From contig CALFXX010000175.1 of the NCBI GenBank assembly GCA_937952975.1, positions 1 to 14,010 on the forward strand: a stretch of 14,010 nucleotides of DNA, written 5' to 3'. This DNA is from an uncultured Alcaligenaceae bacterium. Its GTDB lineage: Bacteria > Pseudomonadota > Gammaproteobacteria > Burkholderiales > Burkholderiaceae_B. The position numbers were made by a program, and so were the translations under genes. Below the pieces are notes generated by a model, which had not been told where the DNA came from, did no database searches, and worked only from the letters and a program-made list of their open reading frames with translations. Position 1 is the stretch's first letter, and each line of letters begins with the position of its first letter. This document shows, in pieces, positions 1 to 8,468 of the stretch.

Positions 1-1182
1 TAAAAGCGGCGATGGATTTCACCCGCTCAGATGCAGGCACAACATATCGGCTGACCGATGGAAAGCAGTTACGCTTTGACAGCATTCGCACGCGTAGCAA
101 GGGTGTGCACTTGGGTAATCAGTCAGGTCAGCCCATCAGTGCGGCACCAATTGAACTGTTTTTACCTGATGGTATACCCGACCACTCACAAGTTGTATCC
201 CATGCAGTTCATACGCGCGCGGTCGTGCATGTGGACGATGTTTATACAAATACAAATTTTGATTTTTCTGGCTTACACGCCTTTGATAAACAAAACGATT
301 ATCAGTCCAAAGCCCTGTTGGCCGTGCCCCTGTTCACGCCTGAGGGCGAAATGATTGGTGCATTGCAACTGCTAAATCCGCTCGATGAATCTGGTGTTAT
401 TCGCTCGTTCACCAACGAAGAGCAAGCGGTAGTACGGTCACTGGCGTCTCAAATGGCGGTTGCGCTTGTCAATCGGACGCTGATCGACACACAAGCTGCC
501 TCGTTTAACTCGATGACTCAGTTGGTCAATAGCGCGATTGACGATAGACTGGAGCGCCTGATGCTTGAAGATATTTTAAACATTGGCACGATTCTGAGCA
601 CCGAGAAAGATGCCGAAAAGCTGTACGAAATTATTCTAAAAGCGGCGATGGATTTCACCCACTCAGATGCAGGCACGCTTTATCGTTTGACCGACGATAA
701 ACAGTTACGCTTTGACATCATTCACACGCGCAGCAAGGGTGTGCATTTGGGTGGTAAGTCCGGTCAGCCCATTTCCGCGGCGCCTATCGAACTGTTTTTA
801 CCTGACGGTGCACCCGATCACTCAAAAATTGTTTCTCACGCGATTCATACCCACGAGACAGTACAAGTAGACGATGTGTACGCCAGCAGCCGTTTTGATT
901 TTTCCGGCACGCATGCTTTCGACAAGCAAAATGATTATCAGACTAAGTCGGTGTTGGCTGTGCCTCTGCGCACGCCTGACGGCGAGATCATCGGTGCGTT
1001 GCAGTTGTTGAATCCGCTGGATGAACGCGGCGTCGTTCGCTCGTTTACCAAGCAAGAACAGTCAGTTGTTCGGTCTTTGGCCTCTCAAATGGCGGTTGCC
1101 CTCGCAAACCGCATATTGATTGACGCGCAGGCTGCCTTATTTGACTCGATGATTCAGTTAATTAACAGCGCGATTGACGATA
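1..1182 (+). repeat. Intragenic tandem duplication, period 636 bp (GAF-linker unit)
   Basis: Bases 1-546 and 637-1182 are two copies of the same segment, offset by exactly 636 bp (212 codons) and without internal gaps. By eye about 140 of 178 residues are identical, and many codons differ only at the third base. Both copies begin in the same aaagcggcgatggatttcac stretch and end in NSAIDD. After this, copy 1 runs into the linker and copy 2 into the HD-GYP domain. The left window edge falls inside copy 1, so further copies upstream are possible. Confidence 0.9.
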
Positions 1183-2150
1183 AGTCGCCTTACACAGGAG
1201 GTCACTGTTCTCGCGTGCCACAGCTTACTTTGATGATGGCTGATGCGGTCAATCGTTGTGATCATGGCCCTTTAGCAAGCTTTCAGATGACAGACGATGA
1301 CCGCGCAGAACTGCGTGTCGCTGGCTTTTTGCACGATTGCGGCAAAATCTCGACACCCGTGCACGTTGTCGACAAAGCCACTAAGCTTGAGGCGATCCAT
1401 GATCGTATCGCGTTGGTTGAGTTGCGTTTTGAATTGGTTGTCAAAGAGATCGAGATCGCTTTGCTCAAAGGCGAACTGAGCCCAGAACAAGCCCAGCAAA
1501 AACGTCAACAAGCGCTTGAGGATATCGAATTTTTAAAGAAAAGTAATACCGGTTCTGAGTCAATGCGCGATGAGCATGTGCAGCGTATTGCACAAATTAC
1601 CCAGCAATATGGATGGGTTGATGCGAAGGGCAGTGCGCAACCCGCAGTCACACCTGACGAAGCGCAAAATCTAAGCATCCGCTATGGCACGCTGAACAAC
1701 GAAGAGCGTGAAATTATTAATCATCACATTACCTTAACGATCAATCTGCTTGAACAGCTGCCGTGGCCTAAACACCTGCGCAACGTGCCTGAATATGCCG
1801 GCGGGCATCATGAAAAGATGGACGGTAAAGGCTATCCTAAGGGCCTTACCCGCGACCAAATGTCGGTTCAAGCACGATGCATGGGTATCGCTGATATTTT
1901 CGAAGCGTTGACCGCAAGTGACCGTCCGTACAAGAAAGCGAAGACCTTGTCTGAGTCGTTAAAAATCATGGGATCAATGAAACTTGGCCAGCATATCGAC
2001 CCAGATTTGTTTGATGTATTTATCTGGGAAAAGGTTTACCTGGAGTACGCACAGGCTTATTTGGGTCCCGAACAGATTGACGAAGTTGATGTGACACAGA
2101 TCCCAGGCTATGTTGCGCCGCCTGAAGGCTATTTTTCAGCCTCGGTCTAA
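1..2150 (+). CDS. Tandem-GAF HD-GYP cyclic-di-GMP phosphodiesterase (5' end cut by window)
   Basis: Likely a cytoplasmic c-di-GMP hydrolase controlled by small-molecule-binding GAF domains. The frame is open to the left edge (codons Lys-Ala-Ala before the ATG at 12). That ATG matches an internal Met of the second GAF copy, so it is not the real start. Counting from 12: GAF1 about residues 1-165, a linker containing LMLEDILNIGTILS, GAF2 about 205-378, HD-GYP about 390-700. The HD dyad is H441-D442 in FLHDCGKISTP. The GYP signature HHEKMDGKGYP spans 599-609, so the catalytic residues look intact. Between the two lies an unusually long helical, charged insertion (about residues 450-570). The C-terminal tail is acidic. 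No transmembrane segment is visible in the part present. Domain calls are confident; the ligand of the GAF domains is unknown. The stop is TAA at 2148-2150, with no obvious terminator after it. Confidence 0.9.
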   Translation, partial: KAAMDFTRSDAGTTYRLTDGKQLRFDSIRTRSKGVHLGNQSGQPISAAPIELFLPDGIPDHSQVVSHAVHTRAVVHVDDVYTNTNFDFSGLHAFDKQNDYQSKALLAVPLFTPEGEMIGALQLLNPLDESGVIRSFTNEEQAVVRSLASQMAVALVNRTLIDTQAASFNSMTQLVNSAIDDRLERLMLEDILNIGTILSTEKDAEKLYEIILKAAMDFTHSDAGTLYRLTDDKQLRFDIIHTRSKGVHLGGKSGQPISAAPIELFLPDGAPDHSKIVSHAIHTHETVQVDDVYASSRFDFSGTHAFDKQNDYQTKSVLAVPLRTPDGEIIGALQLLNPLDERGVVRSFTKQEQSVVRSLASQMAVALANRILIDAQAALFDSMIQLINSAIDDKSPYTGGHCSRVPQLTLMMADAVNRCDHGPLASFQMTDDDRAELRVAGFLHDCGKISTPVHVVDKATKLEAIHDRIALVELRFELVVKEIEIALLKGELSPEQAQQKRQQALEDIEFLKKSNTGSESMRDEHVQRIAQITQQYGWVDAKGSAQPAVTPDEAQNLSIRYGTLNNEEREIINHHITLTINLLEQLPWPKHLRNVPEYAGGHHEKMDGKGYPKGLTRDQMSVQARCMGIADIFEALTASDRPYKKAKTLSESLKIMGSMKLGQHIDPDLFDVFIWEKVYLEYAQAYLGPEQIDEVDVTQIPGYVAPPEGYFSASV

Positions 2151-2247
2151 GTACTGCGCGACCTTGTTACCCGATTTACGCTCTGTCGAGAACCGAAACG
2201 TGCTCGTCAGATGTGATCAATTGGTCACGCCTTTCTTGCGTTGAACC

Positions 2248-2296
2248 GCCGCCCGCCTCAGCATCACATGTTTTGTGTGAGGCAACATGGGGCGGC
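2248..2296 (+). promoter_or_regulatory. Predicted hairpin masking the comEC Shine-Dalgarno and start codon
   Basis: GCCGCCC (2248-2254) pairs perfectly with GGGCGGC (2290-2296). Directly inside it, GCCTCA (2255-2260) pairs perfectly with TGAGGC (2278-2283). CAC (2265-2267) can also pair with GTG (2275-2277). The GAGG ribosome-binding site (2279-2282) sits in the inner stem and the ATG (2287-2289) in the bulge between stems, so the folded form would block initiation. The pairing is visible in the sequence; regulation is inference. Confidence 0.4.
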
Positions 2297-3738
2297 TTTG
2301 TGCGTTCGCGATTGTGTTGGGTGCGGTGCTGGTACAGTCTTTACCAAGGCTGCCCGCGCTTGCTGGCCTATATGGCGCCGGTGTTGGTCTTGCGAGTTTG
2401 CTTGTCTTGCTATGGCTGCTATCGCGTTGCAAGCATCAAAAACAGCCTGCCTTGATCACAGGTGTTCGTTTGGGAATGCAGCGGGCGACTGCAGTTTTGC
2501 TCGTCCTGTTATTAAGCCTGACCTGGACAACTTGGCGGGCAGAGCAGCGTCTACATGCCGTGTTGTCGCTCGAACACGAAAACGTTGTCACGCGCCTAAC
2601 CTTTCGGGTGATGTCTTTACCCAACGATACGTCAGAAAGCGTGCGCTTTGAGGCGCAAGTTCTTGAACCTCTCAGGGCAGGGGTGCCCAACGCGTTGCAA
2701 ATTTCGTGGTTAAAGACGCCAACGATGCCTCGTGTGTTGCCAGGGCAAGTGTTTCGTGCCGCTTTAGTGCTACGTCGACCACATAGCAATTTGAACCCGC
2801 AGGGTTTCGATTATGAGGGCCATCTTTTTGCAAAAAATATTCGAGCCCTCGGCCGCGTGCGTGGTACGCCTGTGTTATTGGCGGATGAGCCTTTTGCGAC
2901 GTTTTCGGTAGCGATTGCACGCACACGTCATTCGGTGCGCGAAGGCATGCGTCGTGTGACTGCAAACATGACTTACGGCGCAGTGTTAATCGCGCTTGCT
3001 ATCGGCGATCAAGATAGCGTCAAGCAAGAGCACTGGCAGGTTTTTAATCTGACAGGGATTACTCATCTAGTCTCAATCAGTGGCTCTCATGTGACGATGT
3101 TGGCTGCTATGGCAGGCTGGCTGACGTTGTTCACCATGAAGCGAGCGCGTTGGCGCGGACGCCTGATATGTGAGCGCGTGCCAGCCCGGGCGGTGGCTAC
3201 GCTTGCCGCGATGCTCGTAGCGTGGCTGTATTGTTTGTTGGCAGGATGGGGCGTACCCGCGCAACGTACGTTTTTTATGCTGGCTTGTGTCGCGGCGTCG
3301 GTACTCATGCGTCATACCTTTTCGGCCTCGCGCGTTCTTGCAGTGGCTGCAGCCGTTGTCGTAGTGATTGACCCTTGGGCGCCTCTTTCAACTGGATTTT
3401 GGTTATCGTTTTTAGCGGTTGGAATTTTATTTGCAGCTGGTGCTGCAGGGAACAAGTATGGGGCAGGGCACTCGCGTTGGCAACGTTTTAAACAGGTATG
3501 CATTGAAGTGGGTCGCCTGCAGTGGCTGATTACGATCGCGATGCTTCCGGTGCTTGCTTTTTTGTTCCAACAAGTCTCGTTGGTATCACCCTTTGCAAAT
3601 GCGCTTGCGATTCCAGTTTTGACCTTTATGGTTACTCCGCTAGCTTTGGCGCTAGCCTTATTTGGCCTACTGCCTGGCTTGGGATGGCTAGCCACAGCAA
3701 GCGGTGTTCTCGCACACTGGGCTCTCGAATACACTTGA
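2287..3738 (+). pseudogene. comEC: ComEC/Rec2 DNA-uptake channel, 5' part (frameshifted)
   Basis: N-terminal and membrane part of ComEC, the inner-membrane channel that passes single-stranded DNA during natural transformation. The ATG at 2287 follows an in-frame stop at 2278 and a GAGG ribosome-binding site. The 483 residues contain N-terminal membrane helices, a soluble DUF4131/OB-like region (about 60-200), then the multi-helix Competence domain. The signature GITHLVSISGSHVTML (a little after residue 255) and the later PAQRTFFML are typical. The frame stops at TGA 3736-3738, straight after HWALEYT, in the last helices of the domain. The rest of the protein continues in the -1 frame. A one-base deletion in the organism, a sequencing error, or a programmed shift are all possible. 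I see no slippery heptamer at the break, which favours error or mutation. Confidence 0.85.
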
Positions 3739-4931
3739 TACCCGTAACCTTGTTAGCAAATCTGTCATGGGCAAGTTTTGATGTAGCCGCGGCTCCTCTT
3801 TTGACCCTAGCAATCGCCGGCGCCGGCTTGTGTTGGGCGCTACAGCCGCCGGGATGGCCCGCGCGCTGGGCCGGTTGGTGTTTGCTGTTACCTGTCTTGT
3901 CGTTTGCGCCACAACGCCCTGCGCCTGGGCAATGGAGGCTGTTTGCCTTTGATGTCGGGCAGGGCGGTGCAGTGCTTTTGCAAACGCAGACGCATGACGT
4001 TTTGTTTGATGCGGGTCCGCGTCAGGGTGCCAATGATGCTGGCAAGCGCACGATCTTGCCAAATCTGCGAGCGCTAGGCGTGCGTAAGCTAGATAGTGTT
4101 GTGGTTTCGCACGCCGACAGCGATCATGCAGGGGGCTTACTAACGGTCTTGAACGCGTTGCCAGTGGGCCTGTTGTACAGCTCATTTTCGTTTCAAGAGT
4201 GGCATACACGCCCGTCACCCGCAAGCATCTCGGCTTCACTCGTTAAGGAACCCATCCAGTCGCGACTTTGCGAGCGTGGGCAGCGTTGGGTGTGGGATGG
4301 CGTGGTGTTTCAATTTTTGCATCCTGAGGCGACGCAACCGAGCGTAATGGCTCGTGCCACCGAGTCGGTACCTGTGCGAGCAACAAAACGCAAAGCCTCG
4401 AAAAATGCGCAAAGTTGTGTGCTGCGCCTGCAAGGTGCATATCATTCAGCCTTGTTACCCGGCGACATTGGGATCAAGCAAGAGGAAAGTTTGCTTGATC
4501 TGAACCTTGTAGAGCAACACCCCGCCGAACAGCGCCTCTCAGACCAGCACTCCTCAGAGCAACACCTGTCAGAGCAGAGCGCCTTAAAACGATCTGCCGT
4601 GGCTGCGGTGAACTCAACCAAACCAGGCATTACGACACCTAATGCGCTAACGGCGGATTTTGTCGTTGTGGCGCATCACGGCTCAGAGACTTCTTCATCA
4701 CAGCGCTTTGTGCAACAGATCCAGGCTAAACACGCAGTGGTCCAGGCTGGATACCTGAATCGCTTTGGGCACCCGCACCAAGCTATTAAGCAGCGCTGGC
4801 TAAAGGCACAGACAAGATTCTGGCAAACCGACCAACACGGTGCCGTCGTGGCTGAGTCGTTGCCCGAGGGCTTAATTGTCCAAAGTTATAGCGAACTGCG
4901 ACAGCGCTACTGGCATCAGCGAAGCCCTTGA
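3735..4931 (+). pseudogene. comEC: ComEC/Rec2, 3' part with metallo-beta-lactamase-like domain
   Basis: Continuation of comEC in the -1 frame. The open frame runs back to 3522, but before about 3735 its translation is not ComEC-like, so the true join is near 3735. It starts with two hydrophobic segments (from PVTLLANLSWASF to CLLLPVLSF). These are followed by the periplasmic metallo-beta-lactamase-fold domain: AFDVGQGGAVLLQT, VLFDAGP, metal-site motif SHADSDHAGG, LLPGDI, then VAHHGSETSSS and GYLNRFGHPHQ. In ComEC this domain is thought to act as a nuclease degrading the non-transported strand. A low-complexity pentapeptide repeat interrupts it (see 4509-4583). Joined to the 5' part it gives about 880 residues, plausible for a betaproteobacterial ComEC. 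There is no good start codon with a ribosome-binding site near 3735, so it is unlikely to be a separate gene. Confidence 0.85.
4509..4583 (+). repeat. Five imperfect 15-bp tandem repeats (pentapeptide xEQHL type)
   Basis: Units at 4509, 4524, 4539, 4554 and 4569, each 15 bp, encode VEQHP, AEQRL, SDQHS, SEQHL and SEQSA. They lie between the LLPGDI and VAHHGS motifs of the ComEC metallo-beta-lactamase domain, where a surface loop is expected. The 15-bp period keeps the frame. Confidence 0.75.
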
Positions 4932-4946
4932 GGGTCGAACGCATGA

Positions 4947-4976
4947 TTGTATGAACCGAGTGATACCCACTACAAT
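4947..4976 (+). promoter_or_regulatory. Candidate sigma70 promoter for the hydrolase-rnm-greB group
   Basis: TTGTAT at 4947-4952, 18 bp spacer, TACAAT at 4971-4976, in the gap between comEC and the hydrolase start at 5064. The -10 box matches the consensus in five of six bases; the -35 box is weak. It would give a leader of about 80 bases. Confidence 0.4.
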
Positions 4977-5063
4977 AAGAGGTGGGGGGCACGATGAGCG
5001 TTGGCGTGTTTTAAGGTCAATGATCGCCCCTTTGTACGGCGAAACAGTCACCAGGAGCCCCTT

Positions 5064-5996
5064 ATGGCCACCCCCCGCCTTAGAGCAGTCATGTGCAGCA
5101 GCCCAGCAGGCCTGCATCGTATGGCTTATACCGAGTGGGGCGATCCCTCTAATAAAAAAATTGTGTTTTGCGTGCATGGTTTGACGCGCACAGGTCGCGA
5201 TTTTGATGTCTTAGCCAAGCGTTTGGCACAAGATTACCGTGTGGTTTGCCCCGACGTGGTCGGGCGCGGGCTGTCCGATCGACTGGCAAATCCAGCTTTC
5301 TACGCAGTGCCACAGTATGCGGCCGATATGGTGAATCTAGTTGACCGTCTGCAACCTTCTGAATTGCACTGGGTCGGTACCTCGATGGGGGGGTTGATTG
5401 GTCTAGCGTATGCTGGGGCGCTAGCGTTGGCACGTTTACAACAACAGAACCTGACGCCTGCTCAGCACTACTCAGACTTACCGTCAACAGGCGTTCGTCT
5501 GGATAGCCTTGTACTCAATGACGTCGGTCCGCACCTTGAGCCGGTGTCTCTTGAACGTATCGGACAATATGTTGGCGAAGCAGTAGAGTTTGCCAGCTTT
5601 CATGACGCAGTTCAGTATGTCAAAAAGACTGCAGCGTCGTTTGGTCCGCACACCAAAGCGCAGTGGGAAGAGCTCACGCGTTACACCTACATCGAGCAAA
5701 ACGGTCGTTGGATCAAGCATTATGATTTAGGTCTCGCCGTACCATTTAAAAGTATGACTCCTGAAATCGCTGCGCAAGGCGAACAGTACCTGTGGTCGGC
5801 CTACTCTTCTGTGCAGGTACCGATGTTGATTGTGCGAGGCGCAGAGTCTGACTTGTTGTCTAAAGAAACGTTGCAGAATATGCTGGCGCGTAATCCACAC
5901 GCTCAGGCTCACGAATTTAAAGGGGTGGGGCATGCGCCCACCCTGATGACTGACGATCAAGTCAAGGTCGTAACGGATTTTTTATATGCCAAATAA
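5064..5996 (+). CDS. Alpha/beta-fold hydrolase
   Basis: Cytoplasmic alpha/beta hydrolase of 310 residues, substrate unknown. I chose the ATG at 5064 because AGGAG (5053-5057) lies six bases upstream and the MATPRL start suits the family. The longer frame from 5001 has no such site. Visible motifs: oxyanion-hole HG in CVHGLTRTGRDF, nucleophile elbow GTSMGG with Ser107, acid Asp263 in VRGAESDLL, and His290 in GVGHAP. The catalytic triad is therefore complete. The cap region (about 130-220) carries no signature I can assign to a substrate. No signal peptide. Its last 11 bases overlap the start of the next gene, implying co-translation with rnm. Esterase, C-C hydrolase and haloalkane dehalogenase-like activities are all possible. 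Confidence 0.88.
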   Translation: MATPRLRAVMCSSPAGLHRMAYTEWGDPSNKKIVFCVHGLTRTGRDFDVLAKRLAQDYRVVCPDVVGRGLSDRLANPAFYAVPQYAADMVNLVDRLQPSELHWVGTSMGGLIGLAYAGALALARLQQQNLTPAQHYSDLPSTGVRLDSLVLNDVGPHLEPVSLERIGQYVGEAVEFASFHDAVQYVKKTAASFGPHTKAQWEELTRYTYIEQNGRWIKHYDLGLAVPFKSMTPEIAAQGEQYLWSAYSSVQVPMLIVRGAESDLLSKETLQNMLARNPHAQAHEFKGVGHAPTLMTDDQVKVVTDFLYAK

Positions 5997-6837
5997 GACG
6001 CCTGTTTTTTGTGCCGATCTGCATTGCCATTCAACCATTTCTGATGGCGTCTATAGCCCCGAAGTGGTGGCTGAACGTGCGCACGCTTGCGGCGTGACGC
6101 TCTGGGCACTGACGGATCATGACGAAGTTTCTGGGCAGCAGCGTGCCCGCGCAACAGCCGAAGCACTCGGTATGCAGTATTTATCGGGCGTTGAAATTTC
6201 GGTCACCTGGGCCAAGCAAACAGTACATATCGTTGGACTCGGCATCAATCCAGAAGATCCGACCTTGGTGCAGGGTTTGCGCGACACCCGTGCAGGCAGA
6301 GCAGGGCGGGCCCGTCGTATTGGCGAGCGCTTGGCCAAGCTGGGCATGCCGGGTGCCTTTGAAGGTGCACTCACGTTTGCAGGTAACCCTGAGTTGATCA
6401 GCCGCACACACTTTGCGCGCTTCTTGGTTGAGGCTGGTCATTGCCCAACGGTGCAAGGCGTTTTTGACAAATACTTAAGCGATGATGGCCCAGCGCACGA
6501 ACCGATGCAGTGGGCCAAACTAGACGATGCTGTGAGCTGGATTCGCGGCGCAGGTGGGGTGGCTGTGATTGCACACCCTGGCCGTTATCATTACACCGCG
6601 ACGCAGTTCGGCGCATTATTTGACACCTTTAAAGACGTTGGTGGCCAAGCGATTGAAGTCATCACTGGTAGCCACACTGTGCCGCAATATCAAGAGTACG
6701 CTCAAATCGCCCGTCATTACGATTTTCTGGCCTCGTGTGGTTCAGATTTTCATAGCTCAAAAGAAAGCACAATTGAGTTCGGTAGCTTGCCGCCACTACC
6801 TGCCGATCTAAAGCCGGTCTGGAAAGATTTGCTGTAA
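5986..6837 (+). CDS. rnm: PHP-domain phosphoesterase, RNase AM (YciV/TrpH) family
   Basis: A 283-residue PHP-fold metal-dependent phosphoesterase. The E. coli relative YciV (RNase AM) trims RNA 5' ends, including 23S rRNA precursors. Related proteins dephosphorylate 3',5'-nucleoside bisphosphates. Metal-site motifs are all present: DLHCHST (11-17), D20, TDHD (43-46), GVEIS (68-72), HIVGL (81-85), HPGRY (from H197) and GSDFH (252-256). The family stretches PGAFEGAL and THFARFLVEAGH are also seen, and the length is close to the E. coli protein. The ATG at 5986 lies inside the end of the hydrolase gene (11-base overlap), so translation is probably coupled. greB follows 35 bases downstream. Confidence 0.88.
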   Translation: MPNKTPVFCADLHCHSTISDGVYSPEVVAERAHACGVTLWALTDHDEVSGQQRARATAEALGMQYLSGVEISVTWAKQTVHIVGLGINPEDPTLVQGLRDTRAGRAGRARRIGERLAKLGMPGAFEGALTFAGNPELISRTHFARFLVEAGHCPTVQGVFDKYLSDDGPAHEPMQWAKLDDAVSWIRGAGGVAVIAHPGRYHYTATQFGALFDTFKDVGGQAIEVITGSHTVPQYQEYAQIARHYDFLASCGSDFHSSKESTIEFGSLPPLPADLKPVWKDLL

Positions 6838-6872
6838 TGCCTGTCTGAATGACAACATACATTTTTTGAGAT

Positions 6873-7427
6873 ATGAATAAAGCCTTTGTAAAAGAACAAG
6901 ACAACGAAGATGACGACGAACTACCCGAGGCGGCGGCGCTGCCTAAAGGTACGCGTAACTATCTGACGCCGGGCGGTTATGCGGCGTTGCGTAGCGAGTT
7001 AATCAAATTGATGAACGAAGAGCGGCCAGCCATGGTACAGATCGTATCCTGGGCGGCTTCAAATGGCGATCGCTCTGAAAATGGTGATTACTTGTACGGC
7101 AAAAAACGTTTACGCGAAATCGATCGTCGTATGCGTTTTTTGACCAAGCGACTTGAATTAGCCGAGATCGTTGATCCGGCCGCGCAACAAAACCGCGATC
7201 AGGTTTTTTTCGGTGCAACCGTTCTGTATTCGGATCAAACTGGTTTAGAACGACGCGTGACCATTGTCGGTGTCGATGAAGCTGAGCCGCTGAACGGCAA
7301 AATAAGCTGGATCTCGCCCGTTGCGCGCGCGTTGAACAAAGCGCGTGTGGGTGACACCATCACGCTGCGCACTCCGGGTGGTGTTGAAGAGCTCGATATT
7401 TTAGAAGTCAGCTACGCCGACGCCTGA
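6873..7427 (+). CDS. greB: Transcription elongation factor GreB
   Basis: GreB rescues backtracked RNA polymerase by stimulating cleavage of the transcript 3' end. The N-terminal coiled coil (about 30-105) has the tip motif NGDRSENGDYLYGKKRL. Its acidic residues D66 and E69 match the Mg-coordinating pair of Gre factors. The C-terminal FKBP-like domain (about 106-180) includes VGVDEAEP and SPVARALNKARVGD. KRLREIDRRMRFLTKRLE resembles GreB rather than GreA. At 184 residues it is longer than E. coli GreB (158), owing to an acidic N-terminal extension (EQDNEDDDELPEA). The ribosome-binding site is weak (TGAGA). It ends 29 bases before the convergent epimerase gene. Confidence 0.93.
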   Translation: MNKAFVKEQDNEDDDELPEAAALPKGTRNYLTPGGYAALRSELIKLMNEERPAMVQIVSWAASNGDRSENGDYLYGKKRLREIDRRMRFLTKRLELAEIVDPAAQQNRDQVFFGATVLYSDQTGLERRVTIVGVDEAEPLNGKISWISPVARALNKARVGDTITLRTPGGVEELDILEVSYADA

Positions 7428-7456
7428 GTACAGCGAGCCTATCTAAAGAGAGCCGC

Positions 7457-8377
7457 TCACTCACTGATCAGCGCAGCGTGCCCCTCTCGACAGTCTGGCC
7501 ACGTAAAAGTAAAACCACTGTCGCGCAAGCGCGCGTTACTTAAACGCTTGCTGCCGACTGAGGCTGGTGCTGCGCCTTCGGGCGGTGTCGGGCCCCCCAC
7601 GAGTTGTGCCAGTGCGTCGTACAACACTCGCATCGGCAACGGCGTGCTGTCGGTGACCAAATAAATCGGTTGCGGGTTGGGCAGGTTCATTAGATGCAAT
7701 ACAGCCGCTGCTGCATCTTCAATATGTATTCGATTGACCCAGTGCGATTCTGCGGCCGGGGCGGTCGCCTGGCCTGCACGCAGGCGGTCAAGCAAATAGC
7801 TGCGACCGGGTCCATAGATGCCTGAAAGACGCAAGCTTAAGGTCGTAAAACGTTCGCGTTGGCCGTACAGCCATTGCTCTGTTTCAAGCAACACGCGACC
7901 GTTAAAACTTTTTGGTGCTGTGGGAGCGTTTTCATCAATCCACTGCGCACCGTGGTCGCCATAGACCGCCGTCGATGAGACGAATAGCACACGTTGTAAT
8001 GATGGTGAGGCAACCGACTGCAGTAAATGCTCTAAACCGTCGCGATACACCGCGCGATAATCGTCTTCAGTGCGCGCGTTTGGGGCCGCCGAATACAGTA
8101 CGTGCGTGATGTCTTTGGGCAGGTCATTCAGGCTGCTTGGCTGAGTTAAGTCAGCTGCAATCCAAGAAAAGCCCGGTAAGTCGTTAACAGGTTCAAGTGC
8201 TGGATGGCGCCTGAGCCCCCAACTGCGATTGACGGTATTTTCGAAGGCCAGCAGCTTGGCCACGCGCAAACCTAAATCGCCGCAGCCAGCGATCAATACG
8301 CGTTTGGCGCTGAGTTGGATCGTTGGCGTAACGTGTGGCTTAACGTCTGACTCAGTTTGAAGCACTTTGTTGCTCAT
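7457..8377 (-). CDS. NAD-dependent epimerase/dehydratase family protein (YeeZ-like)
   Basis: A 306-residue Rossmann-fold protein of the extended SDR superfamily. The dinucleotide-binding motif GCGDLG spans 31-36, after an N-terminal tail of about 24 residues. Further family marks are DLTQ, LYSAAPN, VLFVSSTAVYGDHG and LRLSGIYGPGR. The last resembles E. coli YeeZ and its Burkholderiales relatives. The usual YxxxK catalytic pair is not present at the expected Tyr (YGDHG), as in YeeZ-like proteins, so enzyme activity is uncertain. Convergent with greB. Upstream on the same strand lies a methyltransferase gene, 91 bases away. There is no clear ribosome-binding site before the ATG at 8377. Substrate unknown. 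Confidence 0.82.
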   Translation of the reverse strand: MSNKVLQTESDVKPHVTPTIQLSAKRVLIAGCGDLGLRVAKLLAFENTVNRSWGLRRHPALEPVNDLPGFSWIAADLTQPSSLNDLPKDITHVLYSAAPNARTEDDYRAVYRDGLEHLLQSVASPSLQRVLFVSSTAVYGDHGAQWIDENAPTAPKSFNGRVLLETEQWLYGQRERFTTLSLRLSGIYGPGRSYLLDRLRAGQATAPAAESHWVNRIHIEDAAAAVLHLMNLPNPQPIYLVTDSTPLPMRVLYDALAQLVGGPTPPEGAAPASVGSKRLSNARLRDSGFTFTWPDCREGHAALISE

Positions 8378-8468
8378 GTGTTTGCATTCGCTAAAGGTTG
8401 ATTTGCTCGCCTCGCCTATCTAATCAAAATTCTGACTGAGAGATTGAATCGCAAGTATTGCTAAAGGT

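Noticed and set aside
2214..2227. Near-palindrome tgatcaattggtca upstream of comEC
   Set aside because: Single occurrence with mismatched centre pairs and no regulator nearby; chance is enough.
3558..3570. T TTT TTG heptamer in comEC as a programmed -1 frameshift site
   Set aside because: Shifting here would replace conserved ComEC helices (VSLVSPFANALAIPVL) by unrelated sequence; the real break is near 3735.
3522..3734. Independent start of the second comEC frame at ATG 3522
   Set aside because: Its first 70 residues are not ComEC-like and overlap conserved sequence in the other frame.
5001..5063. Upstream start for the alpha/beta hydrolase
   Set aside because: No ribosome-binding site and no family-like sequence; ATG 5064 has AGGAG at good spacing.
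8390..8468. 9-bp direct repeat gctaaaggt at 8390 and 8460
   Set aside because: Short, flanks only an intergenic gap, and no element lies between; likely chance.
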